A DNA stretch of 64,000 nucleotides from Sphingobacterium gobiense. GTDB lineage: Bacteria > Bacteroidota > Bacteroidia > Sphingobacteriales > Sphingobacteriaceae. Below, one piece after another: positions 17,457-25,247 of the stretch. The notes below the pieces were generated by a model. That model made no database searches and was not told where the DNA came from. It worked only from the letters and a program-made list of their open reading frames with translations. A program made the translations under genes and the position numbers. The stretch spans positions 682,001-746,000 of the forward strand of contig NZ_PVBS01000001.1 in NCBI RefSeq assembly GCF_002980575.1, in the 5' to 3' direction. The first letter of the stretch is position 1. Every line of letters starts with the position of its first letter.

Positions 17457-17831
17457 ATGAACATCCAAACGCACAAAATAAATAATATTAAGATTGCCGA
17501 AATAATCGCAGATGAGATCATTATCCAAAATGCCGAAGATGCGTTGGATTTAATGGGTAATGTGTATTATCAAGGATTTGATAAGATGATTATCCATCAG
17601 AAAAATATAATACCTGATTTCTTCGATTTAAAAAACAAGATGGCTGGAGAAATTCTTCAGAAATTTTCCAACTATCGTGTTTCTCTTTTCATTATTGGCG
17701 ATTTTTCAAACGTTAAAAGCAAAAGTCTGAACGATTTCATTTACGAGAGCAACAAAGGAAAGCACGTTAATTTCGTGGCTTCCCTTAATGAAGCGTTAAA
17801 CCGCCTTGGGCAGATAGATCAAAAAAACTAA
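17457..17831 (+). CDS. DUF4180-type protein
   Basis: 124 aa from the ATG at 17457; the open frame extends 35 codons upstream but overlaps coaD, so the inner start is preferred. The core AEIIADEIIIQNAEDALDLM, MIIHQKNIIPDFFDLKNKMA, GEILQKFSNYRVSLFIIGDF and SLNDFIYESNKGKHVNFV match what I know as DUF4180, a STAS-like alpha/beta protein of unknown function often near regulators. It shares the bases CTAA with the stop of the convergent helicase gene. Confidence 0.8.
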   Translation: MNIQTHKINNIKIAEIIADEIIIQNAEDALDLMGNVYYQGFDKMIIHQKNIIPDFFDLKNKMAGEILQKFSNYRVSLFIIGDFSNVKSKSLNDFIYESNKGKHVNFVASLNEALNRLGQIDQKN

Positions 17832-19132
17832 GTTCTCCCAACCCGTATCTTCCGGCCTTTGATCTTCTGATTATTCGCTTGTTTGATAATACTAGCGGCT
17901 ACAGCGCGCTCCACAGCGGCGTACGATTCTTTATCTTTGACTTCAATTATGCCGACCTGTTCTTTGGATATGCCATCGAGATTTAGCAGAAAACCAACGA
18001 TATCGATTTTATTGATCTTGTCTTTTTTACCCCCTGTAATGTAAAGTGTAGCAAAAGGAGAATTTGGAGGAAGCGGGTATTCTTCATCTAGAAGCACGGT
18101 TTCACTATCTTCTGGTACATAGGGGTATTCTTCTTCCGGTTTCAGGATAACGTACACTTCACCGCTGGCTTGCATACGTGCTGTTCGGCCATTACGATGT
18201 ATGAAGGCATCTTCTTTATAAGGTAGCTGGTAATGTATTATTACGTCCACTTCCGGGATATCCAATCCACGGGCAGCTAAATCCGTCGTGATCAAAATAC
18301 GATTGGAATTGTTCCGGAATTTAAGTAACGCAAGCTCCCGGTCTTCTTGTTCTAAACCGCCATGAAACATATCGTGTATAATTTCCCGATTTTCAAGCAA
18401 TTCACTGATATGATCTACAGCCTCCCGATGATTACAAAAAATAAGCGTTTTCTTTTCTCCATTCTTGCACAATAATTTAAATAACGTACTCAATTTATAC
18501 TGTGCAGGGGTGATTACTTTTTTGATTGTGAGTTTAGGAGCCGTATCAGCATCAGCAGAAAAATCGACTGTAACAAAATCACCAATTCCAGTAAAACTTG
18601 GAATGTCGGTCATTTTCGTTGCTGAAGTAAGTATGCGATGTTGAAGTCGCGGAAGCTGTTCGATGATAAATTGCATTTGCTCTTGAAAGCCAAATTCAAG
18701 CGATTTGTCAAACTCATCCAAGACGAGTGTTTGTATAGTTGACACATCAATGTATGTTCTCTCGATATGATACATCACCCGTCCAGGAGTTCCTATTAAT
18801 AAGCTTGGAGCTTCGCGAAGTTTATTACGTTCTGTCTTCGTATCATTCCCTCCATAAACACAGGTTATCTTAAAACCAGAAAACGCTTTGCGCATCACTT
18901 GTTCTATCTGAAGCGCTAATTCCCGTGTCGGTACTAGGATCAACGCTTGTACACCCTGCTTATCTTTTTCTAGACGTTGTGCGAGCAATAAAGCGAAAGC
19001 AAGTGTTTTACCACTTCCCGTAGGGGAATGTAAAACGAAATCTCTTGTACGATCATAGGTATTTAGGACTGCTTGTTGCATTGCATTTAATTCAGCAATC
19101 TGCATCCTATTTAATATTTGTTGAAGCTCCAT
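17828..19132 (-). CDS. DEAD-box-family RNA helicase with DbpA-like C-terminal RNA-binding domain
   Basis: 434 aa, a two-domain RNA helicase plus tail. Motifs: Q-motif-like region (MQQAVLNTYD), I HSPTGSGKT, Ia PTRELALQ, II LVLDEFDKSLE, III TSATK, V TDLAARGLD, VI HRNGRTAR. The last 75 residues (KINKIDIVGFLLNLDGISKEQ ... KGRKIRVGRT, quoted in parts) look like the DbpA/CsdA RNA-binding domain, suggesting a role in 50S ribosome assembly. Motif II is DEFD rather than DEAD. A TAnnTTTG box abuts the start codon. Confidence 0.9.
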   Translation of the reverse strand: MELQQILNRMQIAELNAMQQAVLNTYDRTRDFVLHSPTGSGKTLAFALLLAQRLEKDKQGVQALILVPTRELALQIEQVMRKAFSGFKITCVYGGNDTKTERNKLREAPSLLIGTPGRVMYHIERTYIDVSTIQTLVLDEFDKSLEFGFQEQMQFIIEQLPRLQHRILTSATKMTDIPSFTGIGDFVTVDFSADADTAPKLTIKKVITPAQYKLSTLFKLLCKNGEKKTLIFCNHREAVDHISELLENREIIHDMFHGGLEQEDRELALLKFRNNSNRILITTDLAARGLDIPEVDVIIHYQLPYKEDAFIHRNGRTARMQASGEVYVILKPEEEYPYVPEDSETVLLDEEYPLPPNSPFATLYITGGKKDKINKIDIVGFLLNLDGISKEQVGIIEVKDKESYAAVERAVAASIIKQANNQKIKGRKIRVGRT

Positions 19133-19136
19133 GCGT

Positions 19137-19144
19137 CAAAAATA
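19137..19144 (-). promoter_or_regulatory. Bacteroidota -7 promoter box abutting the helicase start
   Basis: The minus strand reads TATTTTTG, ending 4 nt before the ATG at 19132. As at the HAD gene, this implies a leaderless or near-leaderless transcript. Confidence 0.5.
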
Positions 19145-19238
19145 CGGATTATTTTTTGTGTTCTTTTTTTAAAATTTGGCATATTAATTGTTGTTATATC
19201 GACAATTCATAATTTAGGTTAATAATTGGTTAGTTAGT

Positions 19239-19275
19239 AAAAGGCTTCAATCTCCCCGGTTGAGGCCTTTTTAAT
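19239..19275 (+). terminator. Rho-independent terminator with no plus-strand gene upstream
   Basis: AAAAGGCTTCAA (19239-19250) pairs with TTGAGGCCTTTT (19260-19271) with one G-U pair and a 9-nt loop, followed by a T-rich run. The nearest upstream plus-strand gene ends at 17831 and a minus-strand gene lies between. It therefore ends either a short non-coding transcript starting after about 19145, or a leader of the downstream lipoprotein gene. Confidence 0.7.
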
Positions 19276-19334
19276 TTTCTCCTAAACATATTCAATCTCT
19301 GTACGTTTATTCAAAAAAGAGTAGAGGCATTCGT

Positions 19335-19847
19335 ATGGGTATCAAGACACTATTTATCGGGTTGTTATTATTATTAGGTGTAGGTTGTAATCAATCAACA
19401 CAGCAGAAAGAAGAACAACATGACGAACCTGATACGATGTCCAAAAAAATTGATCAGGATACAGAAACCCCATTTGTTTATGTACCTACGGATGCGCTTT
19501 GGGAATACCGGTTTGATACGACCACTAATAACTTTAAACCGGTTAAACTACGGAAAGTCCAAGCAGATACTTTAACAGCCGAGCGCATTGAAAAGATGAT
19601 AAATCATACATGGCCGAATGTACAGGTCAAATATATCGAAACTTTCGGTGATACGGTGTACCTCGAAATTCCCGAAAGCACCGTGTTGACACAGCAAATG
19701 GGGACAGCGGGAGCACAACAGTTTATGGTGTCTACCACCTATTCATTCACAGAGCTGCCTAATGTACGATATGTCGCGTTTGGTTTTGAAGAAGGCGACC
19801 ACGCCGTACCGGGGGTCTATCACCGAGGGTCATGGGATCGCCGGTAA
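19335..19847 (+). CDS. lipoprotein of unknown function
   Basis: 170 aa with a lipoprotein signal: hydrophobic residues 4-16 followed by the lipobox LLGVGC, then a Gln/Glu/Asp-rich linker. The mature domain (TLTAERIEKMINHTWPNVQV, DTVYLEIPESTVLTQQMG, FTELPNVRYVAFGFEEGDHA) has an alpha-beta pattern faintly like GerMN domains, but I do not trust that assignment. It ends 11 bp before the convergent three-gene operon. It is likely anchored in a membrane facing the periplasm. Confidence 0.7.
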   Translation: MGIKTLFIGLLLLLGVGCNQSTQQKEEQHDEPDTMSKKIDQDTETPFVYVPTDALWEYRFDTTTNNFKPVKLRKVQADTLTAERIEKMINHTWPNVQVKYIETFGDTVYLEIPESTVLTQQMGTAGAQQFMVSTTYSFTELPNVRYVAFGFEEGDHAVPGVYHRGSWDRR

Positions 19848-19858
19848 TGTCAAAAAAA

Positions 19859-21139
19859 TTACTTTCCGTTATAGGTAATACAGCCATCAATTTCTAATGT
19901 AATACGATTTGATGATAATGTCGAGATCTCTATTTTAGCGTCACGTTGCTGTAAGGATCTGACGATAGAACCGTCCCAAGAACTCGGTATGTTCTCGAAA
20001 TCAACCAGTAGGTAGAATGGACTGGATGTCCTTTCAAAAGTAGGAGAAAATTCTACCCGCTCATCGGTAGACAGCAGGATGAGGCTATCGGTATAAGTCT
20101 TGCTGAATTTATAGAATAATTTATTGGGTAGTGAAAAGGCAAGCTGTTCATTTCCTTTCCAGACACTTTCGATAAGCGGCACGCTGATTTCCTGTATTTC
20201 CTTTCTTTCTATACTATTAAAATCTTCGTCATAATCATACACGACAATAGTATCTTGTTGCATTATCATGTTATTACCAATAAAAAGGTCTGTATATCCA
20301 TACGAGTTATTTATTAGTTTGATCTCTTCTATTCCGGAAACAGCAGATAAAAATTTGGTAATAACCGGTGTTTGTGCGAGTGGCAGCTCACTCCAAAACG
20401 ATAGAAAAAGATTCGTATTTTCCTTTGGTTTACGAACCTGTATAACATCGGTCGGTATCTCCGTAGTGAGTTGCCATTGGCCAGACAATGACATTTGATT
20501 TTCAGCTATGTCGGCAAATAACTGAGACGTTCCGTCAATGTCGCGGTAGGTTATATGTGCATTTGTTTTTTTTGTCGAATAAGAAGGAAGGTTCCTTACA
20601 TACATCCAATCTTTTTCTTCTGACCATATCATCTTCATTTCTTCCACGCTGTCCGGTTTTGAAAGACCAATACGGAATAACACATAGTGTTCATTGTGGA
20701 GCGTAGTCATAAAAGGAGGGAAGTGAGCTAATCTTAACTCCGGAGCGTTGTCGATAGCATGTACGGAGTCGTTAGCGTATTTATTTAAAAAAGCTTCCCA
20801 TTTTCCAATATTATTAATGCGTTGGATCGTGAAGAACGTGAATGGGTCATTGTTCAATGAAAAAAAGTGAAGTTGTGCAGGAATAGAGATTCCCGCCTTC
20901 CACCAATTCTCTATATCCAACAGGGATAATTTATCTCCGAGTGTGTCTTGCGTTCGACTTTTAAAAAGTTGGTCGAGATTATCCAACAACAGATCGTCCA
21001 ATGCAAGCGATATGATAGCCTGACTTTTAGAATGCACATATTGGTTAAGTGCCCTGTTTTTTCTGAATAGGTATAATGCAATGATGGTACTGGCTGCAAT
21101 CACCAGTACCATCACAAAAATCCATAACGTGCGTTTCAT
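19859..21139 (-). CDS. membrane-anchored protein of unknown function, third gene of an exported-protein operon
   Basis: 426 aa. One N-terminal hydrophobic helix (residues 4-24, WIFVMVLVIAASTIIALYLF) followed by RKNR makes a signal anchor with the rest outside the cytoplasm. The large domain is mixed alpha/beta with no motif I recognise (HFFSLNNDPFTFFTIQRIN, PEIRLAHFPPF-like repeats of strands). It starts 12 bp after the 665-aa gene and is surely cotranscribed with it. Its pattern of Ile/Leu-rich strands with SLNN/Q turns resembles the 665-aa neighbour in its first 200 residues, so the two may be distant paralogues; that is a guess. Confidence 0.72.
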   Translation of the reverse strand: MKRTLWIFVMVLVIAASTIIALYLFRKNRALNQYVHSKSQAIISLALDDLLLDNLDQLFKSRTQDTLGDKLSLLDIENWWKAGISIPAQLHFFSLNNDPFTFFTIQRINNIGKWEAFLNKYANDSVHAIDNAPELRLAHFPPFMTTLHNEHYVLFRIGLSKPDSVEEMKMIWSEEKDWMYVRNLPSYSTKKTNAHITYRDIDGTSQLFADIAENQMSLSGQWQLTTEIPTDVIQVRKPKENTNLFLSFWSELPLAQTPVITKFLSAVSGIEEIKLINNSYGYTDLFIGNNMIMQQDTIVVYDYDEDFNSIERKEIQEISVPLIESVWKGNEQLAFSLPNKLFYKFSKTYTDSLILLSTDERVEFSPTFERTSSPFYLLVDFENIPSSWDGSIVRSLQQRDAKIEISTLSSNRITLEIDGCITYNGK

Positions 21140-21151
21140 TAACTCCGTGTA

Positions 21152-23149
21152 TTATTTATCTATCGTCTTTAACAGTTCCTGTAAAAGATATTGTAGCGCA
21201 TTTGTTTCCTGTTGAGGGAAATCGACAGCTACTTCTCCAGTTATTCTGCCTTTTTTGTTCCCTTGCGCGACGATAGTGACATCACCGTATTCCGATAGAT
21301 TATTTACCAAGTGATCCCAACGTTTGATAACAGGTATCCCTAATTTATTAATAGTTTTGGGAATCTCGGAAAGATGCGTAACCGCTGTCATGGTATTGGA
21401 GAAAATCTGCTTTTTAATATGTTTATTCCGTGAAGTCTGAAAGCGGTTTGACCGGATGGCTGCGAGTTGCTCGTCATCGTTGCTTACAAATACAATGTTA
21501 TCTTTAAACAAGACATATAGTATCTCATCACTCGGGTTGTCCGAAATACGATAGATACCGTCTGTTTGTGTTACTTTGTCTTTAGATTCTCCGAGCTTCA
21601 ATATCTTTTTATAGATACGCTGGTCTTCTGATGTAAACATCCACAAGAAAGTAGGAATATAATCGTCTTTTGTTTTCTTTATCTCCTTATAATCGAAAGT
21701 GTTTTCGTCGTATTGGTAGTCGATATATTCTTTTTTTACTTTTTTCATCTCGTTGACGAACAGAAGGTGATCGCCCCCCATAACATTCGCAATAGCTTTC
21801 TCGTCCAAGGTTATTTCCAACGCTGTCACCACAATGTCGGCTACCTCACCAAAGGAAAAGTACATCGAAGATCCATATAGCCGCTCCATCATGAGCGGGA
21901 AGTTTTTTAAATAAGCTTCGGAGTTGACATTGAGAGACATATAACCAATATGGTTTTCAGGTATATAACGCGCAAACTTACGGTTCATTTTGTTTTTGTA
22001 TATCGGCTTGATCATACGCTCCATTTCCTTTTCTAAACCGAACGACCCCTGTACTTTTAGTGTATGCTTTTCTTGTACTAAATCGAGGACGATGTCTTGA
22101 TATGCATAGGCGAGTTTTTCGATTTGATCGGTTAAGGCATATTGCATCGTCGGCATATAGTAAGGTATGGACTGGCTGTAAAGGCTCATCATGTTCCTAG
22201 ACCAAAAATGCACCAGGGTGTTTTTCTTATCAAACTTGTTTAGAAATTTATGTGACGTCGCGTTTTGGGCGGGGTGGAGGTAACGATCAAAATCTTGTGA
22301 AAGCCACGATGCAAAAGCGGCATTCCGCAGAGAATCGTTTTTCGCGTTCCGAGCCATCTCTTTTTGATAGGTGGAATCTGAATAGGTATCATATGCTTGA
22401 TAATCTGTATATAGCTCGGGCTCCGGGACTGCCGGTGGTGGGGGGACATCTAACAAAACACTGTCTGTGGTATCGGCTTCAAAACCGTAAGCTTGCCAGG
22501 TTGTTTCGGCGCTGTCTGCAATGTCGTAATCAGCTTCCGCGGCATCTGCGGCATCCTCTAGGTAACCAGTATCCGGTACGTTTTGAAAATCGTAATCGGA
22601 AAACCCTACAGCTTTATTGTAATCTTTTAATTCAATACCATAGCGTTCAGCAACAGAATCATTATCGAAATAATAACGGCGTGCATCACCGGTCATTATA
22701 AAAACACTATGTTCATTCCAAGCAACCTGCGTTTTTCCATCGGTACTGACACGACGCTCATAACCCTGAGAGGCCGGTAACGGAGAAAGCTTACTAAAGA
22801 GATGCGTCTCTATCTGATGTCCTGCTTTTAATGGCAGAAGAATACCCGTATAGTAGGAACTATCCGTATCTGTCTTATAGATATAAGCACTTCTGTCGTA
22901 TGCTAAATCAAGGTCATGGATGCTTTGTATCTGTACGCCTTGTTTACCAATATCATCAAACGCGCCAAACTTTTCTAGTACGTCGTTTATTTTTTGGAAA
23001 GAGCTATGTTGGATAATAGCCTGGTTATTGATGACCACCACGAATGATGCATTTTCTGGTACTTGTTGGATAAGGTCTTGCTGCCCGTAACTGGTAGCGA
23101 CCATCGATAGACCTAATAATGTAGCAATATAACTTTTTTGAAATTTCAT
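21152..23149 (-). CDS. large exported protein of unknown function (DUF4836/DUF3352-like N-terminus)
   Basis: 665 aa with a cleavable signal peptide (LLGLSMVATSYG, cut near residue 22). The mature start LIQQVPENASFVVVINNQAI resembles the opening of proteins such as DUF4836/DUF3352, where VPxxA leads into a strand. Residues about 195-260 are an acidic, Pro/Tyr-rich low-complexity stretch (EDAADAAEADYDIADSAE, PPPPAVPEPELYTDYQAY), probably a flexible linker between two globular halves. No catalytic motif is visible. It lies 3 bp after the lipoprotein gene and 12 bp before the membrane-anchored one. Confidence 0.75.
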   Translation of the reverse strand: MKFQKSYIATLLGLSMVATSYGQQDLIQQVPENASFVVVINNQAIIQHSSFQKINDVLEKFGAFDDIGKQGVQIQSIHDLDLAYDRSAYIYKTDTDSSYYTGILLPLKAGHQIETHLFSKLSPLPASQGYERRVSTDGKTQVAWNEHSVFIMTGDARRYYFDNDSVAERYGIELKDYNKAVGFSDYDFQNVPDTGYLEDAADAAEADYDIADSAETTWQAYGFEADTTDSVLLDVPPPPAVPEPELYTDYQAYDTYSDSTYQKEMARNAKNDSLRNAAFASWLSQDFDRYLHPAQNATSHKFLNKFDKKNTLVHFWSRNMMSLYSQSIPYYMPTMQYALTDQIEKLAYAYQDIVLDLVQEKHTLKVQGSFGLEKEMERMIKPIYKNKMNRKFARYIPENHIGYMSLNVNSEAYLKNFPLMMERLYGSSMYFSFGEVADIVVTALEITLDEKAIANVMGGDHLLFVNEMKKVKKEYIDYQYDENTFDYKEIKKTKDDYIPTFLWMFTSEDQRIYKKILKLGESKDKVTQTDGIYRISDNPSDEILYVLFKDNIVFVSNDDEQLAAIRSNRFQTSRNKHIKKQIFSNTMTAVTHLSEIPKTINKLGIPVIKRWDHLVNNLSEYGDVTIVAQGNKKGRITGEVAVDFPQQETNALQYLLQELLKTIDK

Positions 23150-23152
23150 TTT

Positions 23153-23851
23153 TTATTTTACAAGCGTGATTGTATTTGTTAAACTGGTAGAACCATTGAT
23201 CAGATCGGTAGCTTTTACCTTTAAAAAGACCGCCTGTTTATTGGCAGATATTTTCGCATTTTTATGGCTTTGTGATTGAATGTTTTTGTCAAAGCGAATA
23301 ATATTGGTGTAGTAGGCTTCTGCAAAGAGACCTTTATCGTCGTTTGGAATTTTAGAAAACTCTTTCGCTAGATTTGGCGAGTAAGTATAAGAACGTGTGA
23401 ACGTTTTTGTTGCTCGATTATATCGATAGCTGTTATAGCTTGTAATCGGCGTTTTAAATTGACCGGACAAAGCCTTGCTAAAATCATTTAAAGCCTGTAT
23501 ATGTTCGAAACTGCACGACAATGTGGCGATATAATTGTTGAAATCGAGGTTATATTGAACATTGCTGATCCCCTGAGTAGATTTCAGTGTCCGTACAATT
23601 TTTCCCATTTCTTGTTTGATACTTGTTTCTGACGGAATATCAATACCGTTGAATTGTTTCATTTTCAAGAGTGAAGCAACTTTTGTACGACTCTTGCTTA
23701 GATTCAAAGTCGCTTTAATCGTACCAGACCCTTTGTGGTTCATATCAATCTGCTCGACTAGATCGAAACAACTACTCAGTGTCAAACAACTTATTATTAA
23801 CAATAGGAAAAGCGGGAGTCTTTTGATGTGTACATCGATATTTTTTCTCAT
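23153..23851 (-). CDS. lipoprotein of unknown function, first gene of an exported-protein operon
   Basis: 232 aa with a lipoprotein signal (LPLFLLLIISCLTLSSCFD; probable lipobox LSSC near residue 28). The mature part starts DLVEQIDMNHKGSGTIKATL and carries alternating strands and one helical segment; no family was recognised. It leads a tightly packed operon of three exported proteins, preceded by a perfect -7 box with a leader of about 10-16 nt. Confidence 0.72.
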   Translation of the reverse strand: MRKNIDVHIKRLPLFLLLIISCLTLSSCFDLVEQIDMNHKGSGTIKATLNLSKSRTKVASLLKMKQFNGIDIPSETSIKQEMGKIVRTLKSTQGISNVQYNLDFNNYIATLSCSFEHIQALNDFSKALSGQFKTPITSYNSYRYNRATKTFTRSYTYSPNLAKEFSKIPNDDKGLFAEAYYTNIIRFDKNIQSQSHKNAKISANKQAVFLKVKATDLINGSTSLTNTITLVK

Positions 23852-23867
23852 ATTATCTTTTGTTGAG

Positions 23868-23875
23868 CAAAGATA
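23868..23875 (-). promoter_or_regulatory. -7 promoter box for the three-gene exported-protein operon
   Basis: The minus strand reads TATCTTTG, a perfect TAnnTTTG, 16 nt upstream of the lipoprotein ATG. Confidence 0.6.
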
Positions 23876-23946
23876 ACAAATAGTTAGTACCGAAAAATAC
23901 CTAGAATTTGGGATTTTCTAGATGTATATAGATTGTAGAGATGCGT

Positions 23947-23979
23947 TAAAAAAAGCTGACTATAATTTTTAGTCAGCTT
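23947..23979 (-). terminator. Rho-independent terminator of the thioredoxin-fold gene pair
   Basis: AAGCTGACTA (23953-23962) pairs perfectly with TAGTCAGCTT (23970-23979) with a 7-nt loop. On the minus strand it is followed by a run of seven T. It lies 31 bp after the stop of the redoxin gene. Confidence 0.88.
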
Positions 23980-24009
23980 ATGCATATTTTTATTATATAG
24001 TTTCGTTGC

Positions 24010-24606
24010 CTACTTCTTTACTTTGATATCACAACCGATGGCTACCGTTTTTTCTGTTTTAATACTCACGCCTTCAAGTAATGCATCTACAGCATCTTCG
24101 ACATAATGAACAGATACGTCGTTAGCATCTTCGTGGTTGTCGTCAATAGCACCAATATAACGAACGATATGACTATCATTTTCTTTATTCAGAATAAAAA
24201 CGTGTGGTGTTCTTAGTGCACCGTACTGAGGATAGATATTTTGTCCAGAATCTAAAAGATACGGAAAACTAAACATTTTGTCGGCAGAACGTTTGATCAT
24301 AGCGTCCATATTGTCCTTTGGTGAAAGCTCCGGGTCATTGGGGTTGATTGCTATTACCGGAAATCCAGCCGCCTTATATTTTTTGTCTAAAGCATTGATA
24401 CGATCCTCGTAAGCAACAGCAAAAGGGCAGGTATTACATGTAAAAATAACAATATATCCTTTTGCATCGGCATAGTCTGAGAGCGAGACCATTTTGCCGT
24501 CTACGGCCTGCAAGCTAAAATCTGTTGCCTGATCACCGATGGCATACTGTGCTATGGCACCAACATGGGCGAGTAACAATATTAAAATAAATGCGAAATT
24601 TTTCAT
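24010..24606 (-). CDS. exported thioredoxin-like (AhpC/TSA-type) protein
   Basis: 198 aa with a signal peptide (LILLLAHVGAIAQ). The mature domain starts YAIGDQATDFSLQAVDGKMV, the usual redoxin opening, and has a CxxC active site in FTCNTCPFAVAYEDR and the cis-Pro region LRTPHVFILN. This form, with NTCP and AIDDNHED later, is common in Bacteroidota and is often annotated as a peroxiredoxin-like thiol protein; it acts in periplasmic thiol-disulfide exchange. It lies 7 bp after the TlpA-type gene. Confidence 0.87.
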   Translation of the reverse strand: MKNFAFILILLLAHVGAIAQYAIGDQATDFSLQAVDGKMVSLSDYADAKGYIVIFTCNTCPFAVAYEDRINALDKKYKAAGFPVIAINPNDPELSPKDNMDAMIKRSADKMFSFPYLLDSGQNIYPQYGALRTPHVFILNKENDSHIVRYIGAIDDNHEDANDVSVHYVEDAVDALLEGVSIKTEKTVAIGCDIKVKK

Positions 24607-24613
24607 AAAAATA

Positions 24614-25096
24614 TTACTTTAGTTTATGTATAATATGCGTTAATCCTTCTTCTGTCAGCACGCCTGGATTAAATTCCAAAAGAGTTCCGTTTCGATAGAA
24701 CCCTGTGGCGGGTATATTCCCTTGCCAATCGGGATGAACCTTTGGAATCCATTCGTTGAATCGCTTTGCATCATCTAACAAAAGCAGCTCTCCTGGCATT
24801 TTATACCTCTTTGTAACTTTCGCTACTTCTTTTATATTGATAAGACGATCTAAGGAAACAAATATAATATCGAGATCTGCCGATTCTCTATACTGATTAA
24901 ACACGGTTACAAAGTGTGGAATCTCTTCGATGCACGGAGCGCACCAAGTGGCCCAAAAATTTACAATGGTTAGTTTATCAACCTTTTGATCAATGATCTC
25001 TTCCATTTGTTCGTATTTAACAGTTTTAATATCTTGAGCAGATAGACTTGAAACGGTCAATACAACGAACAAAGTAATGCCTTTTAGTTTTCTCAC
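24614..25096 (-). CDS. TlpA-family thiol-disulfide oxidoreductase
   Basis: 160 aa with a signal peptide (ITLFVVLTVSSLSAQ). Active site in VNFWATWCAPCIEEIPHF (WCxxC) and cis-Pro in GNIPATGFY. TlpA/ResA-like proteins reduce disulfides in the periplasm, for example during cytochrome c maturation. It is the first gene of a two-gene unit with the next redoxin, an operon of two exported thioredoxin folds. Confidence 0.9.
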   Translation of the reverse strand: MRKLKGITLFVVLTVSSLSAQDIKTVKYEQMEEIIDQKVDKLTIVNFWATWCAPCIEEIPHFVTVFNQYRESADLDIIFVSLDRLINIKEVAKVTKRYKMPGELLLLDDAKRFNEWIPKVHPDWQGNIPATGFYRNGTLLEFNPGVLTEEGLTHIIHKLK

Positions 25097-25194
25097 TCCC
25101 TCATTTTTAGTTCTAACCTTACAATTACAACAGACAAACCCATTTTTTGTTTACATGTAATTAAGGAAATACAAGACGAAATCTATAAATAACA

Positions 25195-25223
25195 AAATCC
25201 CGAAGCGGGGAACTCCGGGATTT
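25195..25223 (-). terminator. Rho-independent terminator of the BCCT transporter gene
   Basis: AAATCCCG (25195-25202) and CGGGATTT (25216-25223) form an 8-bp stem with a 13-nt loop. On the minus strand a TTTTGTT run follows. It lies 25 bp after the BCCT stop. Confidence 0.75.
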
Positions 25224-25247
25224 GTATTAACAAATTTTAACAGTTGA

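Noticed and set aside
19335..19847. GerMN-domain assignment for the lipoprotein
   Set aside because: Only a few strands look alike (FTELPNVRYVAFGF); the match is too weak to name the family.
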